Of a stretch of DNA of 64,000 bases, positions 36,755 through 44,970 are shown one piece after another. The translations under genes were made by a program, and so were the position numbers. The DNA is from Haemophilus aegyptius. Lineage in GTDB: Bacteria > Pseudomonadota > Gammaproteobacteria > Enterobacterales > Pasteurellaceae. A model generated the notes under the pieces. That model searched no databases and was not told the origin of the DNA. It worked only from the letters and a program-made list of their open reading frames with translations. The stretch covers positions 186,001-250,000 of the forward strand of contig NZ_LS483429.1 of assembly GCF_900475885.1 (NCBI RefSeq). Direction: 5' to 3'. How positions within the stretch are numbered: position 1 is the first letter of the stretch; every line of letters starts with the position of its first letter.

Positions 36755-37957
36755 TTATTCTTCTTCATGAACGAATAATGCCTCAATAAATTCTTTCGCA
36801 TTAAACTCACGTAAATCTTCAATTTTCTCGCCTACACCGATATAGCGAATAGGCAACTTAAACTGATCGGCTATGGCAAAAATCACACCGCCTTTTGCCG
36901 TGCCATCTAATTTTGTTAGAGAGATTCCTGTTAAACCCACAGCCTCATTAAATAACTTCGCTTGGCTAATAGCATTTTGTCCCGTACCAGCATCCAGCGT
37001 AAGCATAATTTCATGTGGCGCAGTTTCATCATATTTTTTCATAACACGAACAATTTTTTTCAGTTCGTCCATTAAGTTATTTTTATTTTGTAAACGACCC
37101 GCCGTATCCGCAATAAGAATATCAATATTGCGTGCAGCCGCTGATTGCATCGCATCAAAAATCACAGACGCAGAATCAGAACCCGTGCTTTGCGCAACAA
37201 CTGGAATATGATTGCGTTCTCCCCAAACTTGAAGCTGCTCAACAGCCGCTGCGCGGAAAGTATCACCTGCTGCGAGCATCACTGATTTTCCTTCAGCCTG
37301 AAATTTACGTGCAAGCTTACCAATTGTCGTTGTTTTACCCACGCCATTTACGCCCACCATTAAAATCACATAAGGTTTTTTCGTGCTATCAATCTCTAAA
37401 GGTTGTGCTACTGGCTCAAGAATATCCGCCATTTCTACTTTTAATTGTTGATATAAAAGCTCGGCATCTTGTAATTCTTTGCGACTTGCATGTTCAGTCA
37501 AATTTTTGATAATTTTACTTGTTGTCGGCACGCCAATATCCGCAATCAAAAGTTGTTCTTCTAATTCTTCAAACAACTCATCATCGATTTTCTTTCCTAA
37601 GAAAAAACCACGAAAACCCGCGCCAATATTTTGTTTAGTTTTCAGTAATCCCTTAACTAAACGACTAAAAAAGCCCCCTTCACTTGGTTTTTCGCGAGTT
37701 TCAATTTCAGCAACAGGCTGAAGATCATCTTCTAACTTTTTCGCTTCGATGATTTCTTCGACTGCCTCAAGTGCGGTTGAAATTTCCTGTATTTTTTCTT
37801 CTTCGACTAAATCATGAGTTTCAAATTTTTCAATAGACGACTCGATATCTTTTATCTTTTCTTCTTCAATTATCGGCTCAATTTTAGGTTCATCTTGCTT
37901 TTTATTACGCCCAAATAATGATGCCCAAAATCCGCCTTTTTTATTTTCTTCAGCCAT
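36755..37957 (-). CDS. ftsY: signal recognition particle receptor FtsY
   Basis: This GTPase docks SRP-ribosome complexes at the membrane. After an acidic A domain (rich in EE, residues about 20-100) comes the NG domain with GVNGVGKTTTIGKLA (P-loop), DTFRAAAVEQL, DTAGRLQNK and TKLDGTAKGG. I start at MAEENKKGG (37957, 400 residues); an upstream in-frame ATG at 37999 is possible but adds a non-conserved leader. Confidence 0.96.
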   Translation of the reverse strand: MAEENKKGGFWASLFGRNKKQDEPKIEPIIEEEKIKDIESSIEKFETHDLVEEEKIQEISTALEAVEEIIEAKKLEDDLQPVAEIETREKPSEGGFFSRLVKGLLKTKQNIGAGFRGFFLGKKIDDELFEELEEQLLIADIGVPTTSKIIKNLTEHASRKELQDAELLYQQLKVEMADILEPVAQPLEIDSTKKPYVILMVGVNGVGKTTTIGKLARKFQAEGKSVMLAAGDTFRAAAVEQLQVWGERNHIPVVAQSTGSDSASVIFDAMQSAAARNIDILIADTAGRLQNKNNLMDELKKIVRVMKKYDETAPHEIMLTLDAGTGQNAISQAKLFNEAVGLTGISLTKLDGTAKGGVIFAIADQFKLPIRYIGVGEKIEDLREFNAKEFIEALFVHEEE

Positions 37958-38053
37958 AAAATGCTCTCTTAACTGTAATCCGATAAAAATGTCGTTCATT
38001 CTAGCAAAAAATCGTCTAAACTAAGCACAATTTTCAATAAAAATCGAATCTTT

Positions 38054-38635
38054 ATGAAAAAAATACAAACGCCAAATGCAAAGGGCGAAGTTCGCATTAT
38101 TGCTGGACTATGGCGAGGGCGAAAACTTCCTGTATTAAATTCTGAAGGCTTACGCCCAACTGGCGATAGAGTGAAAGAAACGCTTTTTAATTGGTTAATG
38201 CCTTATATCCACCAATCTGAATGTTTAGATGGCTTTGCGGGGAGTGGTTCGTTAGGTTTTGAAGCACTTTCTCGCCAAGCAAAAAAGGTGACTTTTTTAG
38301 AATTAGATAAAACCGTTGCCAATCAATTAAAAAAGAATTTACAAACACTCAAATGCTCATCAGAACAGGCTGAAGTGATTAATCAAAGTAGTTTGGATTT
38401 TCTAAAACAGCCACAAAATCAACCGCACTTTGATGTCGTGTTTTTGGATCCACCCTTTCATTTTAATTTGGCAGAACAAGCAATTAACTTGCTTTGTGAA
38501 AATAATTGGCTAAAACCCAATGCGTTAATTTACGTAGAAACAGAGAAAGACAAACCACTCACCACGCCTGAAAACTGGACGTTATTGAAAGAAAAAACAA
38601 CGGGAATGGTGAGTTATCGTTTATATCAGAATTAG
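38054..38635 (+). CDS. rsmD: 16S rRNA (guanine966-N2)-methyltransferase
   Basis: A 193-residue SAM-dependent methyltransferase with DGFAGSGSLGFEALSRQA (SAM loop) and VFLDPPFH, the catalytic NPPF-type motif. It is divergent from ftsY, as in E. coli. A single uptake sequence lies inside the gene. Confidence 0.95.
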   Translation: MKKIQTPNAKGEVRIIAGLWRGRKLPVLNSEGLRPTGDRVKETLFNWLMPYIHQSECLDGFAGSGSLGFEALSRQAKKVTFLELDKTVANQLKKNLQTLKCSSEQAEVINQSSLDFLKQPQNQPHFDVVFLDPPFHFNLAEQAINLLCENNWLKPNALIYVETEKDKPLTTPENWTLLKEKTTGMVSYRLYQN

Positions 38636-38644
38636 AGAAAAATT

Positions 38645-39127
38645 ATGTTAGATATTGTTTTATATGAACCAGAAATCCCACAAAATACTGGTAACATTAT
38701 TCGACTTTGTGCCAACACAGGATTTCGCTTGCACTTAATTGAACCTCTTGGTTTCACTTGGGATGATAAACGCTTACGCCGCTCAGGTTTGGATTATCAC
38801 GAATTTGCGGAAATCAAACGCCACAAGACTTTTGAAGCCTTTTTAGAAAGCGAAAAACCCAAACGCCTTTTTGCACTTACAACAAAAGGCAGCCCAGCCC
38901 ATAGCCAAGTGAAATTTGAACTTGGGGATTATTTAATGTTTGGCCCAGAAACTCGTGGCATTCCGATGTCAATTTTAAATGAAATGCCGATGGAACAAAA
39001 AATCCGCATTCCAATGACAGCCAATAGCCGCAGTATGAACTTGTCTAATTCTGTTGCAGTAACGGTTTATGAAGCGTGGCGACAATTAGGCTATAAAGGT
39101 GCGGTAAATTTACCAGAAGTAGAATAA
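38645..39127 (+). CDS. trmL: tRNA (cytidine34/5-carboxymethylaminomethyluridine34-2'-O)-methyltransferase
   Basis: This 160-residue SPOUT methyltransferase modifies the wobble base of two tRNA-Leu species. The knot motifs [13 protein letters not shown] (residues 14-26), [11 protein letters not shown] and [18 protein letters not shown] are present. It starts 9 bases after rsmD. Confidence 0.95.
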   Translation: MLDIVLYEPEIPQNTGNIIRLCANTGFRLHLIEPLGFTWDDKRLRRSGLDYHEFAEIKRHKTFEAFLESEKPKRLFALTTKGSPAHSQVKFELGDYLMFGPETRGIPMSILNEMPMEQKIRIPMTANSRSMNLSNSVAVTVYEAWRQLGYKGAVNLPEVE

Positions 39128-39130
39128 ACA

Positions 39131-39175
39131 AAAAAGTGCGGTTAAAATTTAATAAGATTTTTAACCGCACTTTTA
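39131..39175. terminator. uptake-sequence pair between trmL and lpsA
   Basis: AAAAGTGCGGTTAAAA (39132-39147) is mirrored by the TTTTAACCGCACTTTT that ends near 39174. It separates the convergent trmL and lpsA genes and should terminate both. Confidence 0.85.
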
Positions 39176-39545
39176 TTATTTAAATGGAACTTGTTTTCCG
39201 AATATCCGTTTTTTTATTCTAATTAGTTCATTTTTTATTTTAGCTAAAGGTTTAGCGGGAATTTGGTTTTTATGCACTTTTTCCCTACCATTATGCAAAC
39301 TACTCTCAAAATAATTTTCATCATGCAGAATAAAACTTTGAGCGCATATTGCAGGGGAAAGTTGCATAACTTTATAATCTTTTTTGCCTAATAATTCATC
39401 AAAAATTAGAGTATCAATAGCAAGATAAAGTTGTTTATTTCTTATGTTATTCAATAAATATCTAGCACCCTTAGCTGTGATTGAATAGCCAGCCATTCCA
39501 GTATGTTTGAATTTCAATCGGGAAATATTTCTATTTATGGGGTAG
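39176..39545 (-). pseudogene. lpsA: lpsA 3' fragment cut by the prophage
   Basis: The minus-strand frame gives the C-terminal ~123 residues of a family-25 LOS glycosyltransferase: HTGMAGYSITAKGARYLLNNI, DTLIFDELL and a basic tail ending FGKQVPFK. It has no proper start; the only start-like codon is TTG 39517. Coding-like sequence continues to about 39545, where the prophage end begins. In H. influenzae lpsA lies next to trmL (from memory). The 5' part of lpsA should lie on the far side of the prophage. LpsA adds the hexose on the distal heptose of LOS, so the strain probably lacks that extension. Confidence 0.7.
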
Positions 39546-39710
39546 TGACAATATTTGCATAAGGAAAAAGAAAAAATTTGGTGGGAAAAAATTGGCTGAA
39601 GCCCCTGTTTATGGGGCTTTGGCGTTTTTAGGGGGAAAGTTTATGCAAAAATGGAAAATGGTGGGGATTGGGGGAAAATGGTCGAAAATTGGGTTTTATT
39701 TTGCATAAAA
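39546..39710 (+). other. candidate prophage left end with MuA-site-like repeats
   Basis: TTTGCATAA occurs at 39554-39562 and 39700-39708, and inverted (TTATGCAAA) at 39641-39649. Three copies within 160 bp at the junction with lpsA fit the multiple transposase-binding sites of a Mu left end. The TG at 39546 would be the terminal dinucleotide, with 39541-39545 as the 5-bp target duplication. A G+C hairpin (AGCCCC...GGGGCT) lies at 39600-39618. The exact end is inferred. Confidence 0.5.
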
Positions 39711-40126
39711 GTTGGCGGTGAATTGTTAGGTTTTAAACATTTTTAAAAATTTAAAGTTCATTTTAAAGTTAGTTTAAAACGGCTTTAAACTGAATAGGTC
39801 ATTGAGTTTTGCTACTAAGAATTTACCTTAAATTTCTAACCAGAGACGATAACTTAGAAGCTAACTTACAAGCTCACTAAATAGAAAAGGCGGTTTCAGT
39901 GGCAGAAATCGCCTTTTTTTGTTAGTTTTTGGGGCGATTTTGGTGCGTTTAGATGAAATCTAGCGGTTTGTTGTGTGTGATTATGGGTAGAATTTGCGAA
40001 AATGCGCCATTATTTGGCGGTATTTGAAAGGAACACAGACTTCCTTGCCTTTGTGCTTTAAAATATTAAGAAAGTGCTTGTAATGCGGTTTCTGTGGATG
40101 TTACCGACATTGATGTCGGCGACATA
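39711..40126. other. prophage left non-coding region
   Basis: About 400 bases without a supported gene. It contains a cluster of TTTAAA motifs at 39731-39791, a plus-strand terminator at 39885-39920 and the palindrome CCGACAT-TG-ATGTCGG at 40104-40119 just after the repressor stop. A 24-codon ORF at 39953 has no convincing ribosome-binding site. Confidence 0.5.
39885..39920 (+). terminator. terminator in the prophage left end
   Basis: AAGGCGGTTTC pairs with GAAATCGCCTT (one G-U pair), followed by T7. It reads rightward. No gene precedes it, so it either insulates the prophage from host transcription or ends a small RNA. Confidence 0.75.
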
Positions 40127-40831
40127 TTAGAAGTCACGATAGCCACGCACGACTTGCCCTATCACAATCAAGTTATTGGCTTGTTCTGCGTTGAGTTCTA
40201 TTGGTGCGTATTCTGTGTTTTGGCTGATGAGTGTGATGCCGTTGTAGGTAATTTGCACTTTCTTCACTAGCATTGCACCTTCATTATTTAATACAAAGAT
40301 TTTTCCGTCTTTTAATTCCTTTTTCGACCGATCTACAATAATCTCTTCGCCGTCTTTTAGCGTTGGATACATGCTATCGCCACTTACTAAGAACATTGCA
40401 CAGTCTTCCGCTTTTAAGCGACGTGAATCGAGCCAAGCCTTTTCTACTTTGGTGGTTTGATAAGGTTTATATTCATCGTTAAAACCACCGCCACCGGCTG
40501 AAATTCGCACTTCTCGGCAGTCTTCAATCACAGAAAACGTTTCGTCATTACTTGCTATTAAATTAACCTCAGATTTCTTTGCTTGTGGTTCTACTCCATC
40601 CATATTACCCACGCCAAGGGCTAACCAATCAAGGCTTACACCGCCTGCTTCTGTAATTTTAATCAAATTTGTTCTAGATGGATCCGCTTCTCCTTTTACC
40701 CATCGCGCAAGAGATGCTTGTGCAACCCCAACTGCTCTTGCAAATTCACTGTAATTATTCTTAAAGCTCTTTTCAGCAATCAATTTCATTCTATTTGAGA
40801 AGTTTTCATCGTAAATGTTAGGCTTGCTCAT
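40127..40831 (-). CDS. phage repressor, HTH plus S24 LexA-like peptidase
   Basis: A 234-residue lysogeny repressor. The XRE-type helix-turn-helix (SEFARAVGVAQASLARWVKGE) covers residues 28-48. The C-terminal S24 domain has the catalytic Ser in SGDSMYPTLKDG and the Lys in AMLVKKVQI, so it should self-cleave with RecA after DNA damage. This differs from the ClpX-dependent c repressor of Mu itself. It is divergent from the early operon across an operator region with four repeats. Confidence 0.92.
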   Translation of the reverse strand: MSKPNIYDENFSNRMKLIAEKSFKNNYSEFARAVGVAQASLARWVKGEADPSRTNLIKITEAGGVSLDWLALGVGNMDGVEPQAKKSEVNLIASNDETFSVIEDCREVRISAGGGGFNDEYKPYQTTKVEKAWLDSRRLKAEDCAMFLVSGDSMYPTLKDGEEIIVDRSKKELKDGKIFVLNNEGAMLVKKVQITYNGITLISQNTEYAPIELNAEQANNLIVIGQVVRGYRDF

Positions 40832-40970
40832 GTTTTACGGTTTCCTATTTCATTCATCTTCCGTAAAACAAATATCTAACGCATTGATTTTATTAAATGC
40901 AAACCTTAAAGCGAAAATATTTCGAACAAATTTTAGTTTTACGGTTGATTTGTTTAAAGTTTTACGGTTT
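40832..40970. promoter_or_regulatory. prophage operator region, GTTTTACGG repeats
   Basis: GTTTTACGG occurs at 40832-40840, 40936-40944 and 40959-40967 and inverted (CCGTAAAAC) at 40861-40869. The first copy abuts the repressor ATG. The set lies between the divergent repressor and ner genes and is the obvious operator array for repressor and/or Ner. Confidence 0.75.
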
Positions 40971-41007
40971 AATACACGCATTGGATACATAAAAGGAGGT
41001 GTATTTA

Positions 41008-41287
41008 ATGAGTGTATTAAGCGACACAAAAAAAAACCGCTATATGCGATTGGCATCGTGCGGATATTTTGGCTGCGTTGCGTAAAAACGGGTGGTCTTT
41101 ACGTTCTTTGGCTGAAGCTGGGAACGTGAGTTACAACACATTAAAGACCGCACTTGATAAACCCTATCCGAAAATGGAAAGACTTATCGCTAATGCGGTC
41201 GGTGTTGCCCCTGAAGAAATTTGGGCTGCACGTTCTCAGGAACGAATTGAACGTAACCGAAAACCTGTTTTAACAAATAAGTTTTAA
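41008..41287 (+). CDS. Ner-like regulator, frame shifted at an A9 tract
   Basis: AGGAGGT at 40994-41000 and ATG 41008 give an excellent start, but that frame ends after 25 codons. The Ner/SfsB-type helix-turn-helix protein (DWHRADILAALRKNGWSLRS, then LAEAGNVSYNTLKTALDKP and EEIWAARSQERIERNR) is encoded one frame further and runs to 41287. The two frames would join if the A9 run at 41028-41036 had 8 (or 11) As. In the Ner frame the only start codon after the last stop is TTG 41069, inside the domain and without a ribosome-binding site. It may be phase-variable, expressed by slippage, dead, or a sequencing error. Ner shuts down early transcription in Mu. Confidence 0.75.
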
Positions 41288-41330
41288 TCTTAAAGGAATT
41301 TAAACGTAAAAGAAACAAAAAGGATTATTT

Positions 41331-43313
41331 ATGAACGAAATTTCTTTAAAAACACATTATCCGATAGCGGAATTATTAAAACTTAAGCTTTTAAACATGC
41401 CTACTGCACATAAAAATGCACTCGCATTGTTTGAACGTGAAAATGTGGAATGGCGTAAACGTGAAGGAAAAGGTGGGGGCAAAGAATATGCTCTTTCATC
41501 AATGCCACAAGCCTTACAAGATGAAATTCGTAACAAATTTGCAGCTTCTATCGTTAAAGCCAAACCCAAATCTCTTCCCGCCAATCTCCGTCAGGTGGAA
41601 TTAAAAACTTTAACGGAAAAACAACGTGAAGTAGCAGGGGCAAGAATGGCGTTAGTTGCTCAAGTGGCACAGCTTGAACAAGCCCAACCTCGTTACAAGG
41701 CGATTAAGTTTTTTTGTGAACAAATCAAACATGGTGGCATTTCTTCTGATTTGATGAGATTGGTTGAAACCGCCAATAACAAGAAAGGAAAAAATCGCAC
41801 TTTATCTGACCGCACTTTGAATCAATGGGTGTTGGATTATGAAAAGGCGGATACCCCTGAAGAACGATTAAAAGCCCTCGCACCAATGCAACGGGTGGCG
41901 AAAAAGGCTGAAGAAATTGTGTGGTTGCCTGACTTTTTGGCGATATATCGCCAAACCAATGGCATCAATGTGGCAGAAGCCTATCACTATTTTCGGCTGG
42001 AATGGGATGCACGTTTTGCAGACGAGCCGTTACGTTTAGAAATGAAACCGAGTATTGACCAAGTTCGCGCTGCGTTGGCGAAATTGCCAAAACACATTAA
42101 GGAAATTGGTCGTAAGACGGGTTCTGAACTCCGTGCTCTTAACACTTATGTTAAACGCCATTGGAGCGTGTTGCAGGTGAATGATGTGTGGGTGGGTGAT
42201 GGCCATGCGATGAAATTGAAAGTCGCCCATCCTGAACACGGTCGCCCTTTTATTCCTGAGGTGACATTAATTATGGATGCCTCTTGCCGCTTTATTGTGG
42301 GTTGGTCGGCTAGTTTGGCGGAAAACGTTCTGGCAGTGGCAGATGCCTTGCGTTATGGCGTGGAACGCTACGGCATACCCGCAATTTATTACTCCGATAA
42401 CGGTGGTGGCGAGAAAAACTGGATGCTTGATGGTGATATTACGGGGATGTTGCCACGTTTGGGGATTAATCACCAAACAGGGATTCCAGGCAATCCACAA
42501 GGGCGTGGGATTATTGAGCGGGTGCATCAAACGATTTTATATCGTATCGCTCGCCAGTTTGAAACCTATCACGGCACAGGGGCAGACCGCGACACTATTC
42601 GACAAGTGAGCACAGCAGTGATTTCACTGGATAAAGCAAAGCGTAAAGGTGCGACACAACTAACGCCAAAACAACAATGGGCAGTGGGTAAATTGCCAAG
42701 CTGGAATCAGTTTTTACAAGCCTGCCAAGAAGGCATTGATGAATACAACAATAAACACGAGCACAGAGAACTAGGGGGAATGACACCTGCACAAAAACGC
42801 CGTCAGTTGATGGAAAAAATGAACCCTGATGATTTGGTCTTTGTTACGCCAGTGGAAGCAAGGGATTTATTCCGCCCAAGTACATTACGTGTGGCACAAC
42901 GTGGTTGGTTACAACTTTTCAATAATTATTACTTTAGCGCGAAATTGCTCGATGTTGATGGGCAAAAGGTGCAAGTGATGTTTGATATTCATGATCCAAG
43001 CCAAGTGATTGTGAGAAAGCAAGACGGCACTTTTGTTTGTTATGCCGAATTAGATGGCAATAAACGTGATGCCTTCCCAATGCCGTTTGTTGAGAAAACA
43101 CGTCAAGAGCGTCATGCACGCCGCGCGAAATTGAAACAAGAACAGCTTGATGAGATTAATGCAGAACTTAACCCGATTATTACGATTGACCATCAGCAAG
43201 GTTTTGAACTGTTACGCACAAAACCGAAAGCCAAACAGGAAGCTACCCCAATTTTCTTAACCAAAGCGGACAAAGAAGCGTGGGAACAAAGAAAAAAGTT
43301 AGTGAATGAATAA
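41331..43313 (+). CDS. MuA-type DDE transposase
   Basis: A 660-residue transposase matching Mu A in length. It has N-terminal DNA-binding domains (including the Mu-type winged helix, ENVEWRKREGKGGGKEYAL), the catalytic core with the DDE residues in WVGDGHAMKL (Asp), YYSDNGGGEKNWM (Asp) and GNPQGRGIIERVHQTI (Glu), and the C-terminal MuB/ClpX-contact region. It drives integration and replicative transposition. An uptake sequence lies inside at 41809. Confidence 0.97.
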   Translation: MNEISLKTHYPIAELLKLKLLNMPTAHKNALALFERENVEWRKREGKGGGKEYALSSMPQALQDEIRNKFAASIVKAKPKSLPANLRQVELKTLTEKQREVAGARMALVAQVAQLEQAQPRYKAIKFFCEQIKHGGISSDLMRLVETANNKKGKNRTLSDRTLNQWVLDYEKADTPEERLKALAPMQRVAKKAEEIVWLPDFLAIYRQTNGINVAEAYHYFRLEWDARFADEPLRLEMKPSIDQVRAALAKLPKHIKEIGRKTGSELRALNTYVKRHWSVLQVNDVWVGDGHAMKLKVAHPEHGRPFIPEVTLIMDASCRFIVGWSASLAENVLAVADALRYGVERYGIPAIYYSDNGGGEKNWMLDGDITGMLPRLGINHQTGIPGNPQGRGIIERVHQTILYRIARQFETYHGTGADRDTIRQVSTAVISLDKAKRKGATQLTPKQQWAVGKLPSWNQFLQACQEGIDEYNNKHEHRELGGMTPAQKRRQLMEKMNPDDLVFVTPVEARDLFRPSTLRVAQRGWLQLFNNYYFSAKLLDVDGQKVQVMFDIHDPSQVIVRKQDGTFVCYAELDGNKRDAFPMPFVEKTRQERHARRAKLKQEQLDEINAELNPIITIDHQQGFELLRTKPKAKQEATPIFLTKADKEAWEQRKKLVNE

Positions 43314-43323
43314 GGAGAACAAG

Positions 43324-43722
43324 ATGAAGAATTTTATTGAAAAAGAACGTAAAGCGCGCGCCAAAAGACGATTTAAACGCGCTAAAACGTTGATTAAAAG
43401 AGATTGGTCGAAAATAAACGATTTCCCAGGTTGGATTTTGACCCCTAGTGGCGTTGCCCCAAATTTAGCATCGCAATCAACGGCTCTAGATATGAATCAA
43501 GGTACGCCTTCATATCCGTCGCAACAAAATCAGGCACATCAGTGCTTTGTAACAAAAGACGAAGCTGATCGTGCGAATCGCCCTGAAATTGAAGCAGCGC
43601 AAGTTGATCCTGCTCGGCAAGTTGAACAATTAGCGAGCGAATTAAAATCTGTTGTACAGCAAGCCGACCGTTTAGGGCAGAAAGTTGTTGCTGTAAGTCT
43701 TCGAGTTGAGTTTGCGACATAA
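43324..43722 (+). CDS. small basic early protein, C-terminal part uncertain
   Basis: ATG 43324 follows AAGGAG with good spacing. Residues 1-45 are strongly basic (KERKARAKRRFKRAKTLIKR) followed by DWSKINDFPGWILTPSG, which looks like a real protein. The rest overlaps a convincing minus-strand gene and may be non-coding-like. It lies between A and B, where FluMu-type prophages have an extra gene. The function is unknown. Confidence 0.45.
   Translation: MKNFIEKERKARAKRRFKRAKTLIKRDWSKINDFPGWILTPSGVAPNLASQSTALDMNQGTPSYPSQQNQAHQCFVTKDEADRANRPEIEAAQVDPARQVEQLASELKSVVQQADRLGQKVVAVSLRVEFAT
43445..43720 (-). CDS. antiparallel coiled-coil protein
   Basis: A 91-residue minus-strand frame starts MSQTQLEDLQQQLSALNGRL, a clean amphipathic helix, then LIRSLIVQLAEQDQLALLQF and a second helical half ending near LEPLIAMLNLGQRH. 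AAGGAGAG lies 5 bases upstream of its ATG. Both the ribosome-binding site and the heptad-like composition support real coding, opposite to the whole early operon and fully inside the 43324-43722 frame. Confidence 0.5.
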   Translation of the reverse strand: MSQTQLEDLQQQLSALNGRLAVQQILIRSLIVQLAEQDQLALLQFQGDSHDQLRLLLQSTDVPDFVATDMKAYLDSYLEPLIAMLNLGQRH

Positions 43723-43773
43723 GGCTCTCCTTGGTTTAGGTAGGTTTAAAACAGAATTATAACGGAGCAAAAA

Positions 43774-44655
43774 ATGAAAGCACAAGAATTAAAAGCATTT
43801 ATGGATGCGCACAAGATGAGCCAAAAACAAGTGGCAACCTTGTTTGATGTATCTATTACAACAGTGAGCCAATATTTAAACGGTAAATACCCGACCGATA
43901 CCAAGTGGCTCGATGAAAAAGTGAATGAGTTGTTAGCACGCCATAAGGCGAAAGTGGTTGAAGCGAAATACAACAATGCATTTGTCCCCACTCAAACAGC
44001 AAAGCGCGGTATGGAAATTATGCACTTTGCCCACGCTGAGGGCGAAATTAATGTGATTTATGGCGCAGCAGGATTAGGCAAAACACAAATGCTTAAACAA
44101 TATGCGAAAGAACATAGTTCAGCCATTTTGATTGAGGTTGATCCAAGTTGCACACCGAAAGTGTTACTACGCAAGATTGCAGAAAATGTTGGTTCAACCA
44201 GCCGAGGGGTAAACAACGATGTACTTTCAGGAATTGTGGAAAAAGTAAATGGTGCGGAACGTTTGTTAATGATTGATGAAGCCGAGTTACTTTCTACCCG
44301 CTCTTTGGAATTTATCCGACGCATTCACGATTTAACGAATTGTGGCGTGATTTTAGCGGGTATGCCTCGCTTGTTGGTGAATTTAAAAGGGAAAAATAAC
44401 GAACTGGCACAGCTTTATAGTCGAGTGGGATTTGCTTGTGACCTTGGTAATGCCCTACCTGATGACGATTTAGCCATGTTAGCGGAAAGTGCGCTTAATA
44501 CGAGTGAATTTAATGCTCCTTTATTGAAGGCCTGTAAAGGCAACGCACGCCGATTAAGTAAGTTAATGCGAGGTGTTGTGCGTTCGGCAGAGATTAACGA
44601 AACCGAAATTAGCGCAGAGATGATTGAACAATACAGCAAAATGTTAATTAGTTAA
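43774..44655 (+). CDS. MuB-type transposition ATPase
   Basis: A 293-residue AAA+ ATPase that delivers target DNA to the transposase. The N-terminal helix-turn-helix (QVATLFDVSITTVSQYLNGKYP, about residues 20-41), Walker A GAAGLGKTQML, Walker B RLLMIDEAELL and the C-terminal helical domain are in Mu B order. GGAGC precedes the ATG. Confidence 0.96.
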   Translation: MKAQELKAFMDAHKMSQKQVATLFDVSITTVSQYLNGKYPTDTKWLDEKVNELLARHKAKVVEAKYNNAFVPTQTAKRGMEIMHFAHAEGEINVIYGAAGLGKTQMLKQYAKEHSSAILIEVDPSCTPKVLLRKIAENVGSTSRGVNNDVLSGIVEKVNGAERLLMIDEAELLSTRSLEFIRRIHDLTNCGVILAGMPRLLVNLKGKNNELAQLYSRVGFACDLGNALPDDDLAMLAESALNTSEFNAPLLKACKGNARRLSKLMRGVVRSAEINETEISAEMIEQYSKMLIS

Positions 44656-44665
44656 GGAGATAACC

Positions 44666-44962
44666 ATGTTGCAAGCAAGAAAAAATAAACAATTAAACAA
44701 AAACAATGCCGTGATGTTGGCTTATTTAGAACAAGTAGAAAAAGCAGTGAGACGCTTAAATGAAATGGGGCTGACGGTAATTAATGTGCACTTTGAGAAG
44801 ATAAGACCGACGGTGCGTGTGATGAATAATGCGGTAACAGAACAGCTCGAGAAAGACCAACAGGCTTATGTGTATCACGTGGGGCGTGATGTGGGGCGAT
44901 ACCAAGAAGCGCAATTTACGGTGGAAGGTATCCGTGTGGTTTGGCGGAAGTATTTGAACTAG
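44666..44962 (+). CDS. hypothetical early protein
   Basis: A 98-residue basic protein (MLQARKNKQLNKNNAVMLAYLEQVEKAV...). It begins 10 bases after B with AAGGAG. I recognise no domain. Position after B is that of the non-essential Mu early region, but there is no resemblance to Kil or Gam. Confidence 0.75.
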   Translation: MLQARKNKQLNKNNAVMLAYLEQVEKAVRRLNEMGLTVINVHFEKIRPTVRVMNNAVTEQLEKDQQAYVYHVGRDVGRYQEAQFTVEGIRVVWRKYLN

Positions 44963-44970
44963 GAGGAGGA

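Noticed and set aside
39953-40027. 24-codon ORF at the prophage left end
   Set aside because: It has no ribosome-binding site, no recognisable sequence and no coupling to other genes.
41069-41287. Ner-like protein starting at TTG 41069
   Set aside because: This start lies inside the conserved helix-turn-helix domain, which begins at DWHRAD about 20 bases earlier, and has no ribosome-binding site. The ATG at 41008 with AGGAGGT is the evident start, with a frame break at A9.
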